A stretch of 64,000 bases of DNA from Zygaena filipendulae (Eukaryota > Arthropoda > Insecta > Lepidoptera > Zygaenidae), in the NCBI GenBank assembly GCA_907165275.2, contig OU015671.1, positions 7,781,001-7,845,000 on the forward strand, read 5' to 3'. A model generated the notes under the pieces. It did no database searches and was not told where the DNA came from. It worked only from the letters and a program-made list of their open reading frames with translations. The translations under genes and the position numbers were made by a program. This document shows positions 24,901 to 35,100 of this stretch, piece after piece; the first letter of the stretch is position 1; the number at the start of each line of letters is the position of its first letter.

Positions 24901-27900
24901 AAATTCGACCTTTTAGGAGTAAATGAATAAATAAAAGTTTGCCTGACGCTCCTCGCTTCGTTGACTTGCCGTGAAGCCAGGGGTGCGCTGCGCGACACGC
25001 ATTGCCGCCTGGGGCAAGCACACTGCGTACAGGAGTGGGCCTTTGGCCTGAAATTGATCGGCAAATACTGATTAAGTTATGAAAAAATTCCCAAATGAAT
25101 CACTAACATACGCTAGGGAAATGCAAAACAGATTATTAACTTAGGTATAGAAAAAAAATTATAATAATTGAATTTTAACAGTTTTGCCCACCCCTAGATA
25201 AGTGCGAGTCGTGAACATACGACACATCTTGTTAATTTTGTTTTTATTTAGCAATTGTAAAAAGATAGAATTTAAATATAGTGGGTATGTAGGTACCTTT
25301 AGAAAATACCTAATTATTGAAATTTGGAAAATAATTTATTGTAGAAATATAACACAAGTGAATAAGTAGCTCAATTTAAATAATCAGTTTAGTGCAATGA
25401 ATTTTAGTAATGCTGGATAATAGGTTATAGGTTTTTTGGAAATTGAGAAATTTGGATAATGTGTGTAGGTAGGAAGCAAAGACAGGGCACTTAGCTTGTT
25501 AAGAAGACGCCGGCAGCTTCGCACCAGCACGATATTTTGAATGTCTTGTTGACCAGCCCACGTCGATCGTCTTCATGGCTCCAATCTCGTCTTCCTAATT
25601 TTGATTTATTTCGACAGTGTAATCTTCTTTTCCGAAAGACTGCAGTTTGTATTTCAAATTTAGTCCTGTCACGGTCGCCAATTTTCTTGTTTACGCACAA
25701 GATTGGAATTTCATATATAATGAAACTCAAGTATTTAGTATAAGTTTTTAATGCGGTAACTAATGTAATATTCAATTTAGATTGTAGAACAAAGAAAGGT
25801 CGTGTCCTTTCGCTGGACGTATGCAACCGAAGTGATAATAATTTTTATTATCGACGCAACGGTCAATTTATATTTTAGATAAATCTCGATGGTAGGTAGG
25901 TGCCTCGTAAATATTACTGGTTGCTATTCTTCTGCTTAAGGCGCTTTAACATACCTACTGCAACGGATAGTGACGTCACGCGAAATTTCAACTCAATAAA
26001 TAAAAAATATTGCCGTCCTTTTTTGATTAGCGTAAAAAAAAACATATCCAATATTTTTTATTAATGTACAAACCGGACTAAAAAAAAATTTAGTCAACTA
26101 GCCAATTTAAGTATGTATAGAGTCATTGAAAAATACTAGAATGGTTTGTCTGCTGGAAAAGATCCTGCAAATTATAAATACCTTTGTTTAAGTATGAATA
26201 TCCGAGCAATGTCGGCTTGATGTTTTGCAGAGCTGAGAATTGTGATTCTGACAATAATCGATAGATAAGGATTTTTCTTCACACGCGTGTAAGAGATGTG
26301 CTTATGTTTTCAACGAACTAGTAGCCAGTCAGTTGGTATTTATAAGGCGATTCTTCAATCGAACCAAAATGTAGACAACGTTCACGTTGTTCAATCGGAT
26401 CGGTCGCATCATGGCGTGTTCTAAGAAAATAATAATTTTTATAGTCTGATCCTTTAAATCTAACCAAGAGGAAAAAAGTCCACGTCGTCCTAGATTGCAC
26501 TGAGCAGACGGACCGTCAATACGTTCAGTTGAAATTGATGTCATAGAGCTCCGCCGATCCAAGATTCAATATCTTCTGACATTTATTTTACAGCTGGTGG
26601 CAGCACAAGCGAGCATACTGAATGGGTGTTGGCGGAGAGATGGCGTGGAGTGGAACGTCCGCTGCCTCCAGACGCACCTGTGCTGCACGTCCTGGCTGCG
26701 TGGGGAGATGCTAGGCACGAGGTGCGTCGCCATTTTTTTGATTTGTTTTACGTCTTCCGTCATAAGTCCTTAGATGAACAAGTGTAATTATGGATTTCTC
26801 CGACTGTACTATAGCAGGTAAGTACCTAATTGATTTTGTAACGTGTAACCCCTAAAACGTCACAAACTCACAAACTTTACCTCTTTATAATATTAGTAGG
26901 TATACATAGATATTTAATTTTGATTTATTCATGCTCTTTTTTTGGTTTTGCGAAAGATCTGGATTAATTGTAAATCTATTTGCCCCGTTTTGACAGGATG
27001 ATAATCTCTGAATTTACTGAACCGATTTTGAAAATTCTTTCATTTATATGACGCTACGGCGCGGCGGTAGTCCTGAGTGATATAGGGTAGTTTTTATCCG
27101 CCATTCCCATGGGAACTCCGAAATTACCGCAGGTGAAACTGCGGGGGACAGCTAGTATAATCAATAAAAACAAATTCCCCATCAGGTCAGGTTGTCCCTT
27201 CACCGCGTCTCAAGCGGCGGTGAAGACGACTCGGGTCGAGATAGCGACGGAGGCAGTCATGGAGAAAGGCGCCGCCGGCGGCGAGGCATGAGGACCAGCA
27301 CGCCTCCGCCGAGAGCGAAGACCGAAGACCCAGCCGCCAAGCTGGCCTCAATCATACACCACCAGAGCAAGACCATACATCAACAGTTGGACAAGCTAAG
27401 GTGGTTGTTAATAGTTTCAAATGCATTAATACTGAATTAGGAATTTGCATTCTTACCACTATAGAGACGAAACAGTAAACTAGGAAGGTTATTTCGGTTT
27501 ATTTAAAACTTTTTTACAGTCAACAGAAATAAATCAATCGCATAGGTACAAGTTCCACAAACTAGACATTGAATAAACGATAAGTAGTGTTGATCTAGTG
27601 GTAATGTCAATACAATTAATTAATATGGGCAAACTAGCTATCCGCCGCGGTTTCACCCGCGGTAATTTCGGAGTTGCCGCATTAATTCCAGAATCGACTA
27701 TACGTAGGGGAAGACCGGGCAAAGCGAACAGCCTAGGCAAAGCGAATACCCTCTAAAATTCCAAAATGGCGCCCCCGAACACGCGGGTCTTGTGGCAAGA
27801 GGCCCTTCCCTTTCCCCTCAATCGCATGCAAACAGCGAAAGCGGACGGTCACGCGTAATTTACGAAAAAAACGAGAAAAAGAGAAAAGTGAACATTTGTT

Positions 27901-30191
27901 ACGATATTTGAAGGTACGTTATTGCATTCATATTCATGTACATGTGGTGATCCTGTTTTGGATTGATTGTGACCTCAAAGAGCATGGTTTCGTGTTGATA
28001 TACTGTGAGTTTAATTGAGATGTTGTTTCTAGATTTGGTTCTAGGTTAGGTTTCGTTCAACAAGTACCTGTTGGGCAAAGCGGGCACGGGCAAAGTGGAT
28101 ACACTAAAACAAACGCCAAAGTATTGAAAAATATTAACAATGATTTAGATAAAAAAACAAAAAGTACGCTGAAGAAAAACACAATCAAAACATAACCAAA
28201 AATAATAAAACGGCTAAAAATGCTAAAACTACCAAACATTCTAAAATAAATAAATCTAAGGACAGAGAAAATGATGAAAAGTTTGAGTGTTATTTTTGTG
28301 GAGAAGACTATATTGAAATAAATGAGCAGCCAGTTGGTGATTGGATCCAGTGCAATTCCTGCAAGCAATGGAGTCACAAAAAATACACGGCTTGTGAAGG
28401 AAAAGGCATATTTCTCTGTGACAACTGCACTGATAACTGATTAGTTATGTTGTTTAATCATTCTTTTTCTCTATTTACATTTTCAGTTTAATTTTTGGTA
28501 ATTGTTCCTCGATTTAACAGTGTATTCATTTTGCCCTATGCTCCTATCCACTTTACCCGGTGGGTTGGGCAAAGCGGCTAGCGGCACTAATTGCAATATT
28601 ATCAAGAATATTAAATAAAGTACTGATTTTATGTTAATTTTCTTGATTATATTAAAAACTTTAATAAATACTGATCCAAACTCAGTCGTTACTTTATTTC
28701 AGTCTCTATCCTTTTTATTTCCACAGCCAATCAAACGTTAAGGTGTCCACTTTGCCCGGACTTCCCCATAGACCATCCTCTTGAATCACTCTATCAATTG
28801 GTGAAAACCGTATGAAAATCCGTTCAGTATTTTTTTAGTTTATCGCGAATAGACAGACTTTTTTATAACACCTATGTAAGGATTATCCTTAGTTCAATTT
28901 TGCAAAATTGTAAATTTAGCGAGTAATAGATGAGAAAATATTCTCTACACCAAACCAACCTTGAGATGGGAGGGGAGGGTAGCTTTCTTGTCAGACCTCC
29001 TATCCTACTAGTCCTACTAATATTATAAATGTGAAAGTGTGGATGTTTGGATGTTTAGATGTTTGGATGTTTGGATGTTTGTTACTCAATCACGCAAAAC
29101 CGGCTGAATGGATTTGGATGAAATTTTGCATGCATGTAGCCTTTGACACGGAAAAGAACATAGGCTACCTTTTATCCCGGAATTCCCGCGGGATCTCTGA
29201 AATTAACGCGGGTGAAATAGAATTAATTATTGCATACTACACCTTGTCAGAGGTACAGAAAAGAACATAGGGTACTTTTTATCCCGTAATTCCCGCGGGA
29301 ACTCCGCAATTACCGCGGGTGAAACCGCGGGGCACAGCTAGTAAATAAATAAATTAGCAAAAGCAGGTGATTTCAAAATCAAATTCATCCAACAGGGAAC
29401 AAGAGAAACTGATCGACCAATTAGAAGACCAAACACACAAGAATAGAATGGAGAAACACGGGACTAATTACCTTTTGGAGTCATACCTCCGTGACCTCGG
29501 GCGATGCAATGAAGTCAACGACAGCCAAGCGGGCAACAGCGACAGCGGAGTAGGAGTCGGCAGCGGCACCCCACCCAGAAGACACACGAAGCACAAGTCA
29601 AGAAGAGAACGACACCTGATGAGAGAACATTACTTCACAAAAGAACTCACAACCATATGCCAAGTAAATTCCGAAAGACTAATGCAAACACACACGGACA
29701 CCGATTCTGAGGCGTCGGCCGATGAACTAACTAGGCTTAGAGAAGAAATTGAGCTATTAGAGAAACTTGCAATCATAAACAAAAGACTGCACCGGGAAGA
29801 AGAACTCGTTGTACGACTAACAGCGAAGGTGAAAAGGTATACCGATGAAAACAAAGCTAACAGTTGCGAAACCGTTTCTCAGGTGAAAATGCTAATAGAT
29901 AAAATAGAAGACGAGTTGACGACAACGACAAAAGAAATGCAAGATAACGCTTTAGAATTGGATAGAGCGGACAGGGAGTTGGAGCTACGAATGAAGATGC
30001 TGGACGCGCTAACGTTGGAATTAGAGGAGGAACTACAGAATGCAGTGTTGGAAAAGAAACTAAACGAGACGTCGAGTAGACAGCCCATTTTGTTGCAAGA
30101 TAGCTACGTACCTGTATTAGATGAAGCCGACATTAACCAAGATGTATTCGCGTACAACGGTCCCGGATACGTGTTGGATACGCTCGTATGA
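21860..30191 (+). CDS. meru: RASSF9/RASSF10-type N-terminal RASSF protein (Meru-like), 4 coding exons
   Basis: Coding exons 21860-21995, 26594-26721, 27186-27400 and 29396-30191 join with phases 1, 0 and 2 and total 1275 nt (424 codons plus stop). Residues about 19-96 form a Ras-association domain: TTCADIIRAL, then RWRGVERPLPP and AAWGDARHE, match the pattern of vertebrate RASSF9/10. Residues 141-195 (IIHHQSKTIHQQLDKLREQ onward) match the conserved helix after the RA domain. Predicted coiled coils lie at about 268-312 and 320-383. A run of six arginines is near residue 117 and a Ser/Gly-rich linker near 210. The protein ends DTLV, which fits a class I PDZ ligand. Known for the family: adaptor proteins in polarity and signalling; Drosophila Meru links planar and apical-basal polarity in dividing sensory precursors. 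Inferred: a cytoplasmic or cortical scaffold. An upstream non-coding exon must exist because 21836-21837 is a splice acceptor. The orthology is firm at RASSF9/10 level; the name meru assumes a single insect orthologue. Confidence 0.93.
22189..22452 (-). repeat. BEL/Pao 3' LTR
   Basis: 264-bp partner of the LTR at 25688-25951. Its outer flank (22184-22188) is TACCT, matching the other side. Confidence 0.93.
22457..22467 (-). promoter_or_regulatory. polypurine tract of the BEL/Pao element
   Basis: In element orientation AAGGGGGGGAG lies 4 nt before the 3' LTR, the usual plus-strand primer position. Confidence 0.75.
22483..23165 (-). pseudogene. BEL/Pao pol remnant: end of integrase and C-terminal domain
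   Basis: An uninterrupted minus-strand segment (about 23015-22483) encodes a BEL/Pao integrase end: EAILNSRPL, DFLTLSPGHFLIGRP, RYARLEQLRQHFWNRW, WRQDKTKLHVGDMVLL, PLSWRLGRVERLYPG, RPLVRLCPLP. The C-terminal part matches the DUF5641 type. Further upstream the family motif APHFGG is present in another frame, so one extra base near 23047 breaks the frame, and a stop lies near 23145. No homology is evident beyond about 23195. The piece cannot make full-length integrase. Confidence 0.9.
23200..25660. other. non-coding interior of the BEL/Pao element
   Basis: Apart from the tandem array at 23972-24318, the only patterns seen are short open frames without recognisable domains and TA-rich spacers. 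The gag and most of pol expected in a full element (about 5-6 kb interior) are missing. Confidence 0.6.
23972..24318. repeat. tandem repeat array inside the BEL/Pao element
   Basis: Five imperfect units each contain CTGACAGTTGCCCACGACT preceded by TGACCGTNNGACTGACT. They alternate between short units (about 57-60 bp) and long units that also carry TACCTAGTAAGTTCAGTCG. The array sits between the pol remnant and the leader, so it may replace or derive from non-coding interior. Confidence 0.8.
25662..25680 (-). promoter_or_regulatory. primer-binding site, tRNA-Arg type
   Basis: The plus strand reads AGTCCTGTCACGGTCGCCA, which matches the 3' end of insect tRNA-Arg(UCG) including CCA. It begins 7 nt inside the 5' LTR, as expected for minus-strand priming. 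The tRNA match is from memory of the Drosophila gene. Confidence 0.75.
25688..25951 (-). repeat. BEL/Pao 5' LTR
   Basis: 264 bp, TG..CA bounded, same length as and apparently identical to 22189-22452. Flanked on its outer side by TACCT. Confidence 0.93.
26594..26721 (+). CDS. meru: RASSF exon 2 (RA domain core)
   Basis: The acceptor TTTTACAG precedes CTGGTGG. Read in phase 1 the exon gives residues 46-88, including WVLAERWRGVERPLPP and HVLAAWGDARHE, the most conserved RASSF9/10 segment. The donor is GAG then GTGCGT. The visible open frames here are shifted relative to this phase, so the exon is found only by splice-aware reading. Confidence 0.92.
26990..27155 (+). mobile_element. Helitron-like copy in RASSF intron 2
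   Basis: CTGAACCGATTTTGAAAATT, CCATGGGAACTCCG, then GGTGAAACTGCGGGGGACAG and CTAG; ends 30 nt before exon 3. Confidence 0.75.
27186..27400 (+). CDS. meru: RASSF exon 3 (end of RA domain, Arg-rich linker)
   Basis: The acceptor CCCCATCAG is followed in phase 0 by VRLSLHRVSSGGEDDS and ends DKLR with AG before GTGGTT. That donor is weak, but it is the one that joins in frame to EQEKLIDQ in exon 4. The exon is GC-rich and encodes the six-arginine run. A Helitron 3' end stops 30 nt upstream. Confidence 0.88.
27707..28767 (+). mobile_element. pogo-like DNA transposon derivative, 1061 bp, nested in a Helitron
   Basis: Begins GGGGAAGACCGGGCAAAG and ends with the inverted form CTTTGCCCGGACTTCCCC. TA precedes it; on the right the flank reads ATAG, one base off a perfect TA duplication. 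GGGCAAAGCG recurs at 27717, 28073 and 28567, with variants at 27734 and 28088. Same size and plan as 13352-14415. It lies in RASSF intron 3. Confidence 0.82.
28156..28440 (+). pseudogene. C-terminal Lys-rich tail and PHD-like zinc finger of a pogo-type transposase
   Basis: The open frame gives a Lys/Asn-rich stretch, then FECYFCGEDYIEINEQPVGD, WIQCNSCKQWSHKKY and IFLCDNCTDN and a stop. All eight metal ligands (C2-C2-H-C3 pattern) appear present. The frame is closed just upstream and no DDE domain precedes it. A minus-strand open frame at the same place is a shadow. Confidence 0.75.
29012..29341 (+). mobile_element. Lep1-type Helitron with duplicated 3' module in RASSF intron 3
   Basis: TCCTACTAATATTATAAATG start, a GGATGTTT minisatellite, two 3' modules, final CCGCGG hairpin and CAGCTAG; ends 54 nt before exon 4. 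Confidence 0.88.
29396..30191 (+). CDS. meru: RASSF exon 4 (helical and coiled-coil C-terminus)
   Basis: The acceptor CATCCAACAG is followed by G, which completes an arginine codon, then EQEKLIDQLEDQ. This terminal exon encodes residues 160-424 with heptad-rich segments and the PDZ-ligand-like end. Minus-strand open frames here (about 29630-30088) are antisense shadows. Confidence 0.93.
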
Positions 30192-30646
30192 CGAATGGTT
30201 TATTAAAAAAAAAAGCATCAAATTTATCCCAAAGATGATTTCGAAATTACCATAACAAAGTAATTAAGTTTAAAGTTGGCTCTCTCTTACAAAGAAGTAT
30301 TGTGTTCGTTTTTTTTTAAGACCAAGTTGTATCTAAGTGCATATTTGATTATACCTTCCTGTGTATTTTTTCTATTGAAGAAAATTATGCAATGGATAAG
30401 CTAATATAGTTTATTTGATTCTGGAGTAAAATTAGTAAAAACATAATTCTCCAAATGTATATTACCTAAAATGTCGCTTTTGAAAGCGATTTTATAACTA
30501 TTGATTGACTCTACTCTCGTTCATCAAACTTATGTAGATTTCCATACAAAATGTAAATACATTATTATTATTTAAGAATCTTTAATGGTGCTAAGTGAAA
30601 TTGCATATTTTTATATATTAAAATTCATGTATAAGCCACTAATAAA
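30192..30646 (+). promoter_or_regulatory. RASSF 3' UTR with poly(A) signal at 30641-30646
   Basis: AATAAA at 30641-30646 is the first canonical plus-strand signal that sits well beyond the stop; the region is AT-rich without open frames. The cleavage site itself cannot be seen. Confidence 0.55.
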
Positions 30647-30929
30647 ATACATAAAGTTATTTAAGTTTTAGAAATAGTCTTGTTAAAATTGTGTCCAATA
30701 CCAAAAATTATGTGACAAAAACCACCAATAATTGCAGTACATTTATAGAAATGATTTAACTTTAGGACTAGTCAAATTGATGAATTTCCTCTTTCATAAA
30801 TTCTGACAATAACAATTTTTGATACTAATATTGTAGTTTTATTAAACACACTAAAACACGCCAGAAAACCATATGAAACTTCAAGGTGGGTACTGATTCA
30901 GATTTTAGACATGATTGAAATTTGAATAA

Positions 30930-31010
30930 TCGGTGGCACCATTGGTCTAGTAGTCTGAGTTCTACACCAGATTACGTTGGTTCGATTTGTCATAAAGTTG
31001 CGCTGCCGTG
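30930..31010 (+). repeat. tRNA-like SINE head
   Basis: TGGTCTAGTAGTCTGAG resembles a pol III A box and GGTTCGATTTG a B box about 35 nt later. It does not fold as a complete tRNA. Confidence 0.45.
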
Positions 31011-31256
31011 CGATCCAAAATCATGAATTTGCCTGCGAAACCCTGCTAACGATATTTTAACTGCGGTAGGCATTAAAAATTTTGAATAACACAATATATA
31101 TTTAACTTTTTGCAAAACCGTCCAGTTGTTGTCACTTCGTAATAAATGGATTCTGTAATACAACCAAAAACTGTGCTTGCCAGAATTAAAAAATACCAAC
31201 AATTCAAAATTCTAGACTGAGGTTTGGACTATACTTTGATAAATCAGTCACAATCA

Positions 31257-31582
31257 CGAATGTTGACGACTTTTGAAAATCAAAATTGTAATTGGTTCAT
31301 CAGTTAGACAATAAAAAATAATAGACACGTATTTTTTGCTTTTTTCAAATTAATGAAAATATACGTAAATAAAGCGCATTAATGTTTAGGGTGGGGGCTC
31401 GTGACGTCATTAATCGCTATAAGCCCCCATTCAAAATGCACCGGATAGTGACGTCACGCGTAATTTCAACTCAATGTATCGCCATTATTATTTGATTACG
31501 TAAAAAAATAAAAAAATAGGAGTTCAATATTTTTTATTAACCTAAAAATCTAAATAAAAAAAATTTACTCAACTAGTCCATT
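31257..31582 (+). mobile_element. family A MITE between the two convergent genes
   Basis: Full-length but somewhat diverged copy; shares the GCTATAAGCCCCCAT variant with the copy interrupted by BEL/Pao, so the two belong to one subfamily. Confidence 0.85.
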
Positions 31583-31652
31583 AGATTAGTCTTGTAGGCG
31601 TAGTTACTATGTATTATAATAAAAATGCAATATATAATTAAAAAGTTCGTGT

Positions 31653-32132
31653 TTTATTATCATAATATATATAGCAATTAAGGGAAAATACAAGGAAAAA
31701 AAAAATTACAATGCGTAAGTTCATTTTACTATGCCTTGGCCAGTGCTTAGACTAGCAAAACTGAATGTAACTGGAGAACTTTAATATACTAGTTTATAGA
31801 TTTTGTGTATCTTTACGATAAAATAACCAAAACTTTACCATATAACAAAGAGTAAAATCACAAAAAGTAAGGTTATAAATATTGTGTCTATATGGTGGTT
31901 TTCTATGAACGTTTTCTTTTTCATCTGAAAATCTTAAAATCTCGTTACACAGCAGCCATAGCTAATCCAAACACTGGCCAAGGCAATCCTTTAGTAGAGA
32001 AGCAAAAGAAAGGTAGACCGAAACCGTTGACGAATTTACTTTTATAACTGTCAAAATGGTGTGACAGCTCAACGATTTCATCTGGGAACACCTCTGCGAT
32101 GTCTTTGGTGCCCTGTAACCGTTCGACGGCAC
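31653..32132 (-). promoter_or_regulatory. Prosalpha6 3' UTR with poly(A) signal at 31653-31658
   Basis: AATAAA (plus-strand TTTATT, 31653-31658) lies about 475 nt after the stop. The proximal half, about 31930-32132, has balanced composition unlike the flanking AT-rich DNA. Confidence 0.6.
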
Positions 32133-32153
32133 TTATTCCGTGTCCATGGCCAC
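32133..32153 (-). CDS. Prosalpha6: Prosalpha6 exon 6 coding part (VAMDTE and stop)
   Basis: The acceptor CGCATTCCAG is followed in phase 0 by GTGGCCATGGACACGGAATAA. The 3' UTR follows toward lower coordinates, with a poly(A) signal near 31655. Confidence 0.8.
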   Translation of the reverse strand: MAMDTE

Positions 32154-35100
32154 CTGGAATGCGAAAGTTTGATTTTAAAATATGTATATAGACTAGCTGT
32201 CCCGTGCGGTTTCATCCGCGATAATTTCAAAGTTCCCGCGAAATTGTTCCATACAAACTTTGCAATCCTTTTCATCCCCTTAGGGGTTGAATTTTCAAAA
32301 ATCCTTTCTTATCGGATGCCTACGTCATACAAAGAACACACCCTCCAAGTTTCAGGTCTCTACAATCAGCGGTTTAGGCTGGGCGTTGATCCATCAGTCA
32401 TTCAGGACAAAACGTTTTATATGTATAGATTTATTTATTTATTTATTTACCAATTTATTTACCAATTTACAAACATTGTAACAACTTGACAGTGCTACAT
32501 TAACCTTTTAAGGTTTTTCCGCGCACCGACATATCCGTCGTTATTCGTGTATAGGTACAATTTAGGTAGGTGTATAGGTTTCATAGGGTACTTGCATGAA
32601 ATTTATTATAAGCAATTGTGTCAATATTTCAAAAATAGAGTCTTAGAAAAGCGTTATCGTGAAAGATTTACAAAAAAAAATTCAATAGTTTCCAAAATAT
32701 TCAACTTTTAATTTTGTGAAACGGAACGTTGCAACGAAACACCAATCAGCCACGCTTGACACATGACGTCACTTTTATTTTTTTAGGAAACATTTACCTC
32801 TTTCAAAGAAGGCAAAAGAAACTAAGCGCATACAGTTAACGCATGTTTTCCATTTTCTGAAGTTTTTTACTTTAAAATGCATCGGTAAGATGCATTTCGA
32901 TTCTTTACTGGACCTTTTGGAAGTAACTCGACACAGTTCAACCTTAATTTCGCTTTTGGATATTGAAGTTATCTGTCTGTCAGTGTCACATGACCCTGTC
33001 AATACGACAGTGACATTTCTATCACAGATTAATAGTGCGTAATTTTGAACAAGTGACGTCCTTCCACGGTTCGGCGGTAAAGTCTAAAGTAGGAACTTTG
33101 AAACGCTCTATTTAATTAATTTATGCATATATTTTTTTCTTTTTCTTGCTTTGTTTAAGTAAGCTATATATCTTTAGAATTGACTAAAAACAAAAAATTA
33201 TGCAAGTACCCTAGTAGTTTTACGTAGCTGCTTTTTTTTTCCTAATTACACTCCGATACATTTTTATTTGCAAGATATAGGTAGGCATTCTATATGACTC
33301 ACCATGCCGGCATCCGCCACCAGTCCCCTTCACATGTTCAATAACCATATACAGCATGTTACCGTTACCTACTGTAAATTATATTCCGGTATACATATTT
33401 TTTTTTTTAGTTTTCTTTTGATGTAGATTAGTATAGGCCACTGACCGCCGGCTGCGGGTCGCGCTCGTCCCCCGGCTCGGGCCGCTCGGCGGCGTCGGCG
33501 TCGCCGGTGGCGCTGGCGCCGCTGCCGCCGCGCCGCTCCTCGCCCTCCACCAGCGCCAGGAAGCGCGTCAGCTCCGCCTCATCGCAGAGCCGCAGCGGCG
33601 TCTTCGGCCCCACCACCGCTATCGACACGTTCTGCAACGGCACTCGCGTTTGAGGACACACCACTCGGACTTGGGTGTTTGACAACGTGTGAAAATCAAA
33701 ATTCTAATTAGTCCGTCGGTTAGAAAACAAAAAAATAATAGACACGTATGTTTTGCTTTTTCAAATAATTTAAAATATACAGAGATAAAGCGCAATAAAG
33801 TTTAGGGTGAGGGGGTCGTGACATCACTAACTGCTAAAACCGCCATACAAACTGTCCGGATAGTGACGTCACGCGAAATTTCAACTCAATAGATCGCAGT
33901 TATTTTTAACCGACTTCGAAAAAGGAGGTTCTATGTTCGATTGTATTTATGTTTTTATGTTTTTATGTATTTTCACTGATTACTCAAAGACGGTTGGACC
34001 AATTTTGAAAATTCTTTTTTTGTTTGAAAGGGTATACTCCCAATTAGGTCCCATTGCCACCAAGTCGGGATCTGATGATGGGATCTTGGAGAAATCGAGG
34101 GAACTCTTCAAAAATTATAGGCACACCTATAGCGGTTTCGGTATTTTTATAGTAAATCGTTCATTTGCTACCGAAAAGCAAAATTTGGAGAAGTGGAACT
34201 GACAATGAAGACCACAGATGGTCATCGGAACTACTCAACAATAATACGTATTTCATGGTTTCAAACCGGTTTAAAACCCAATAAAAGTATACTTGGCACC
34301 TAACTAACATCAACAACTTTGAATATTTATTTGAAACAGTAAAAAAAATAGGATAAATGGATAACTGAATACAGGCATCTATCAGTTGCTTCAACTGCCT
34401 GCTTTAATTTTAATTATATATTTACTTACCTACTAGTATTATGAATGCGAAAGTAACTTTGTCTGTCTGTCTGTTACGCTTTTACGCCTTAATGACTCAA
34501 CCAATCATCATGAAATTTTTACATAACCATTGTTAGGAGTACAGAGAAGGACATAGAGTACTTTTTATCTCGGAATTCCCGCGGGAACTCCAAAACTACC
34601 GCGAGTGAAACTGCGGGGATGAAACAGCTAGTTCTACATAAATAACCTGTATTATTGAAATTACCTTAGTATTAAGATCAACTTCATTGGGCAGCGTGTC
34701 CCGCAAAGCTCGGAGTCCGTGAGCGACAAGCTCATTCAGGTCGCAGTCTATGAAAGAGTTGAGATGTTTCTCCAAATAGGTCCGGGCGGATTGTGAACGG
34801 GCACCGATGGCCATCGCTCTGCAATCGAAGTAGTTGGCGGACGGACAGGTCTGGTAGATGTGGGGACCTTGGTCCTGCAAATGGGAGGTTTTTAAGGAAT
34901 TAAGTAGCAATTAAGTTTAACAATGGGTTATAGATATTTAACATCTGTTAAAACATGGTGGCACACTCAATAACCTTGACAGTCTGCTTAATGATTTAAA
35001 GGGGTTTTAACTAACTAACATAGTATAGTGAAACTGGCCCAAAATTGGGGATATAAATATTAATCACTCGGTAGAGATGAATAGTAATGTAATTTGAATA

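Larger units (their letters stand above)
22189..25951 (-). mobile_element. BEL/Pao LTR retrotransposon, internally deleted, identical LTRs
   Basis: Two 264-bp LTRs (22189-22452, 25688-25951) are identical by eye, start TGTT and end AACA in element orientation, and are flanked on both sides by TACCT, a 5-bp target duplication. A primer-binding site and polypurine tract sit at the expected inner edges. The interior keeps only the end of pol near the 3' LTR; protease, RT and RNase H are not recognisable. The element lies in intron 1 of RASSF in antisense orientation, inside a MITE. Confidence 0.93.
22003..26106 (+). mobile_element. TGACGTCA MITE (family A) split by the BEL/Pao insertion
   Basis: The left half (22003-22188) and right half (25957-26106) form one copy of the family seen whole at 17012-17342 and 31257-31582. 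The halves join at TACCT, the duplicated target. This shows the MITE was there before the retrotransposon. Confidence 0.88.
27633..28875 (-). mobile_element. Helitron copy interrupted by the pogo-like element
   Basis: Starts CTAGCTATCCGCCGCGGTTT; sequence resumes after 28767 at CATCCTCTTGAATCACTC and runs to the GACAGAC end. Another copy of this subfamily (59390-59574) shows the uninterrupted CTATACGTATAAACC junction. Confidence 0.8.

Noticed and set aside
25662..25680. Possible tRNA-Arg gene
   Set aside because: Only the 3' end of the tRNA is present and it sits exactly at the primer-binding position of an LTR element.
29630..30088. Minus-strand Ser-rich open frames
   Set aside because: Antisense shadows of the coiled-coil exon of RASSF.
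30930..31010. Functional tRNA gene
   Set aside because: A-box and B-box-like motifs are present but no cloverleaf or acceptor stem can be formed; treated as a SINE head.
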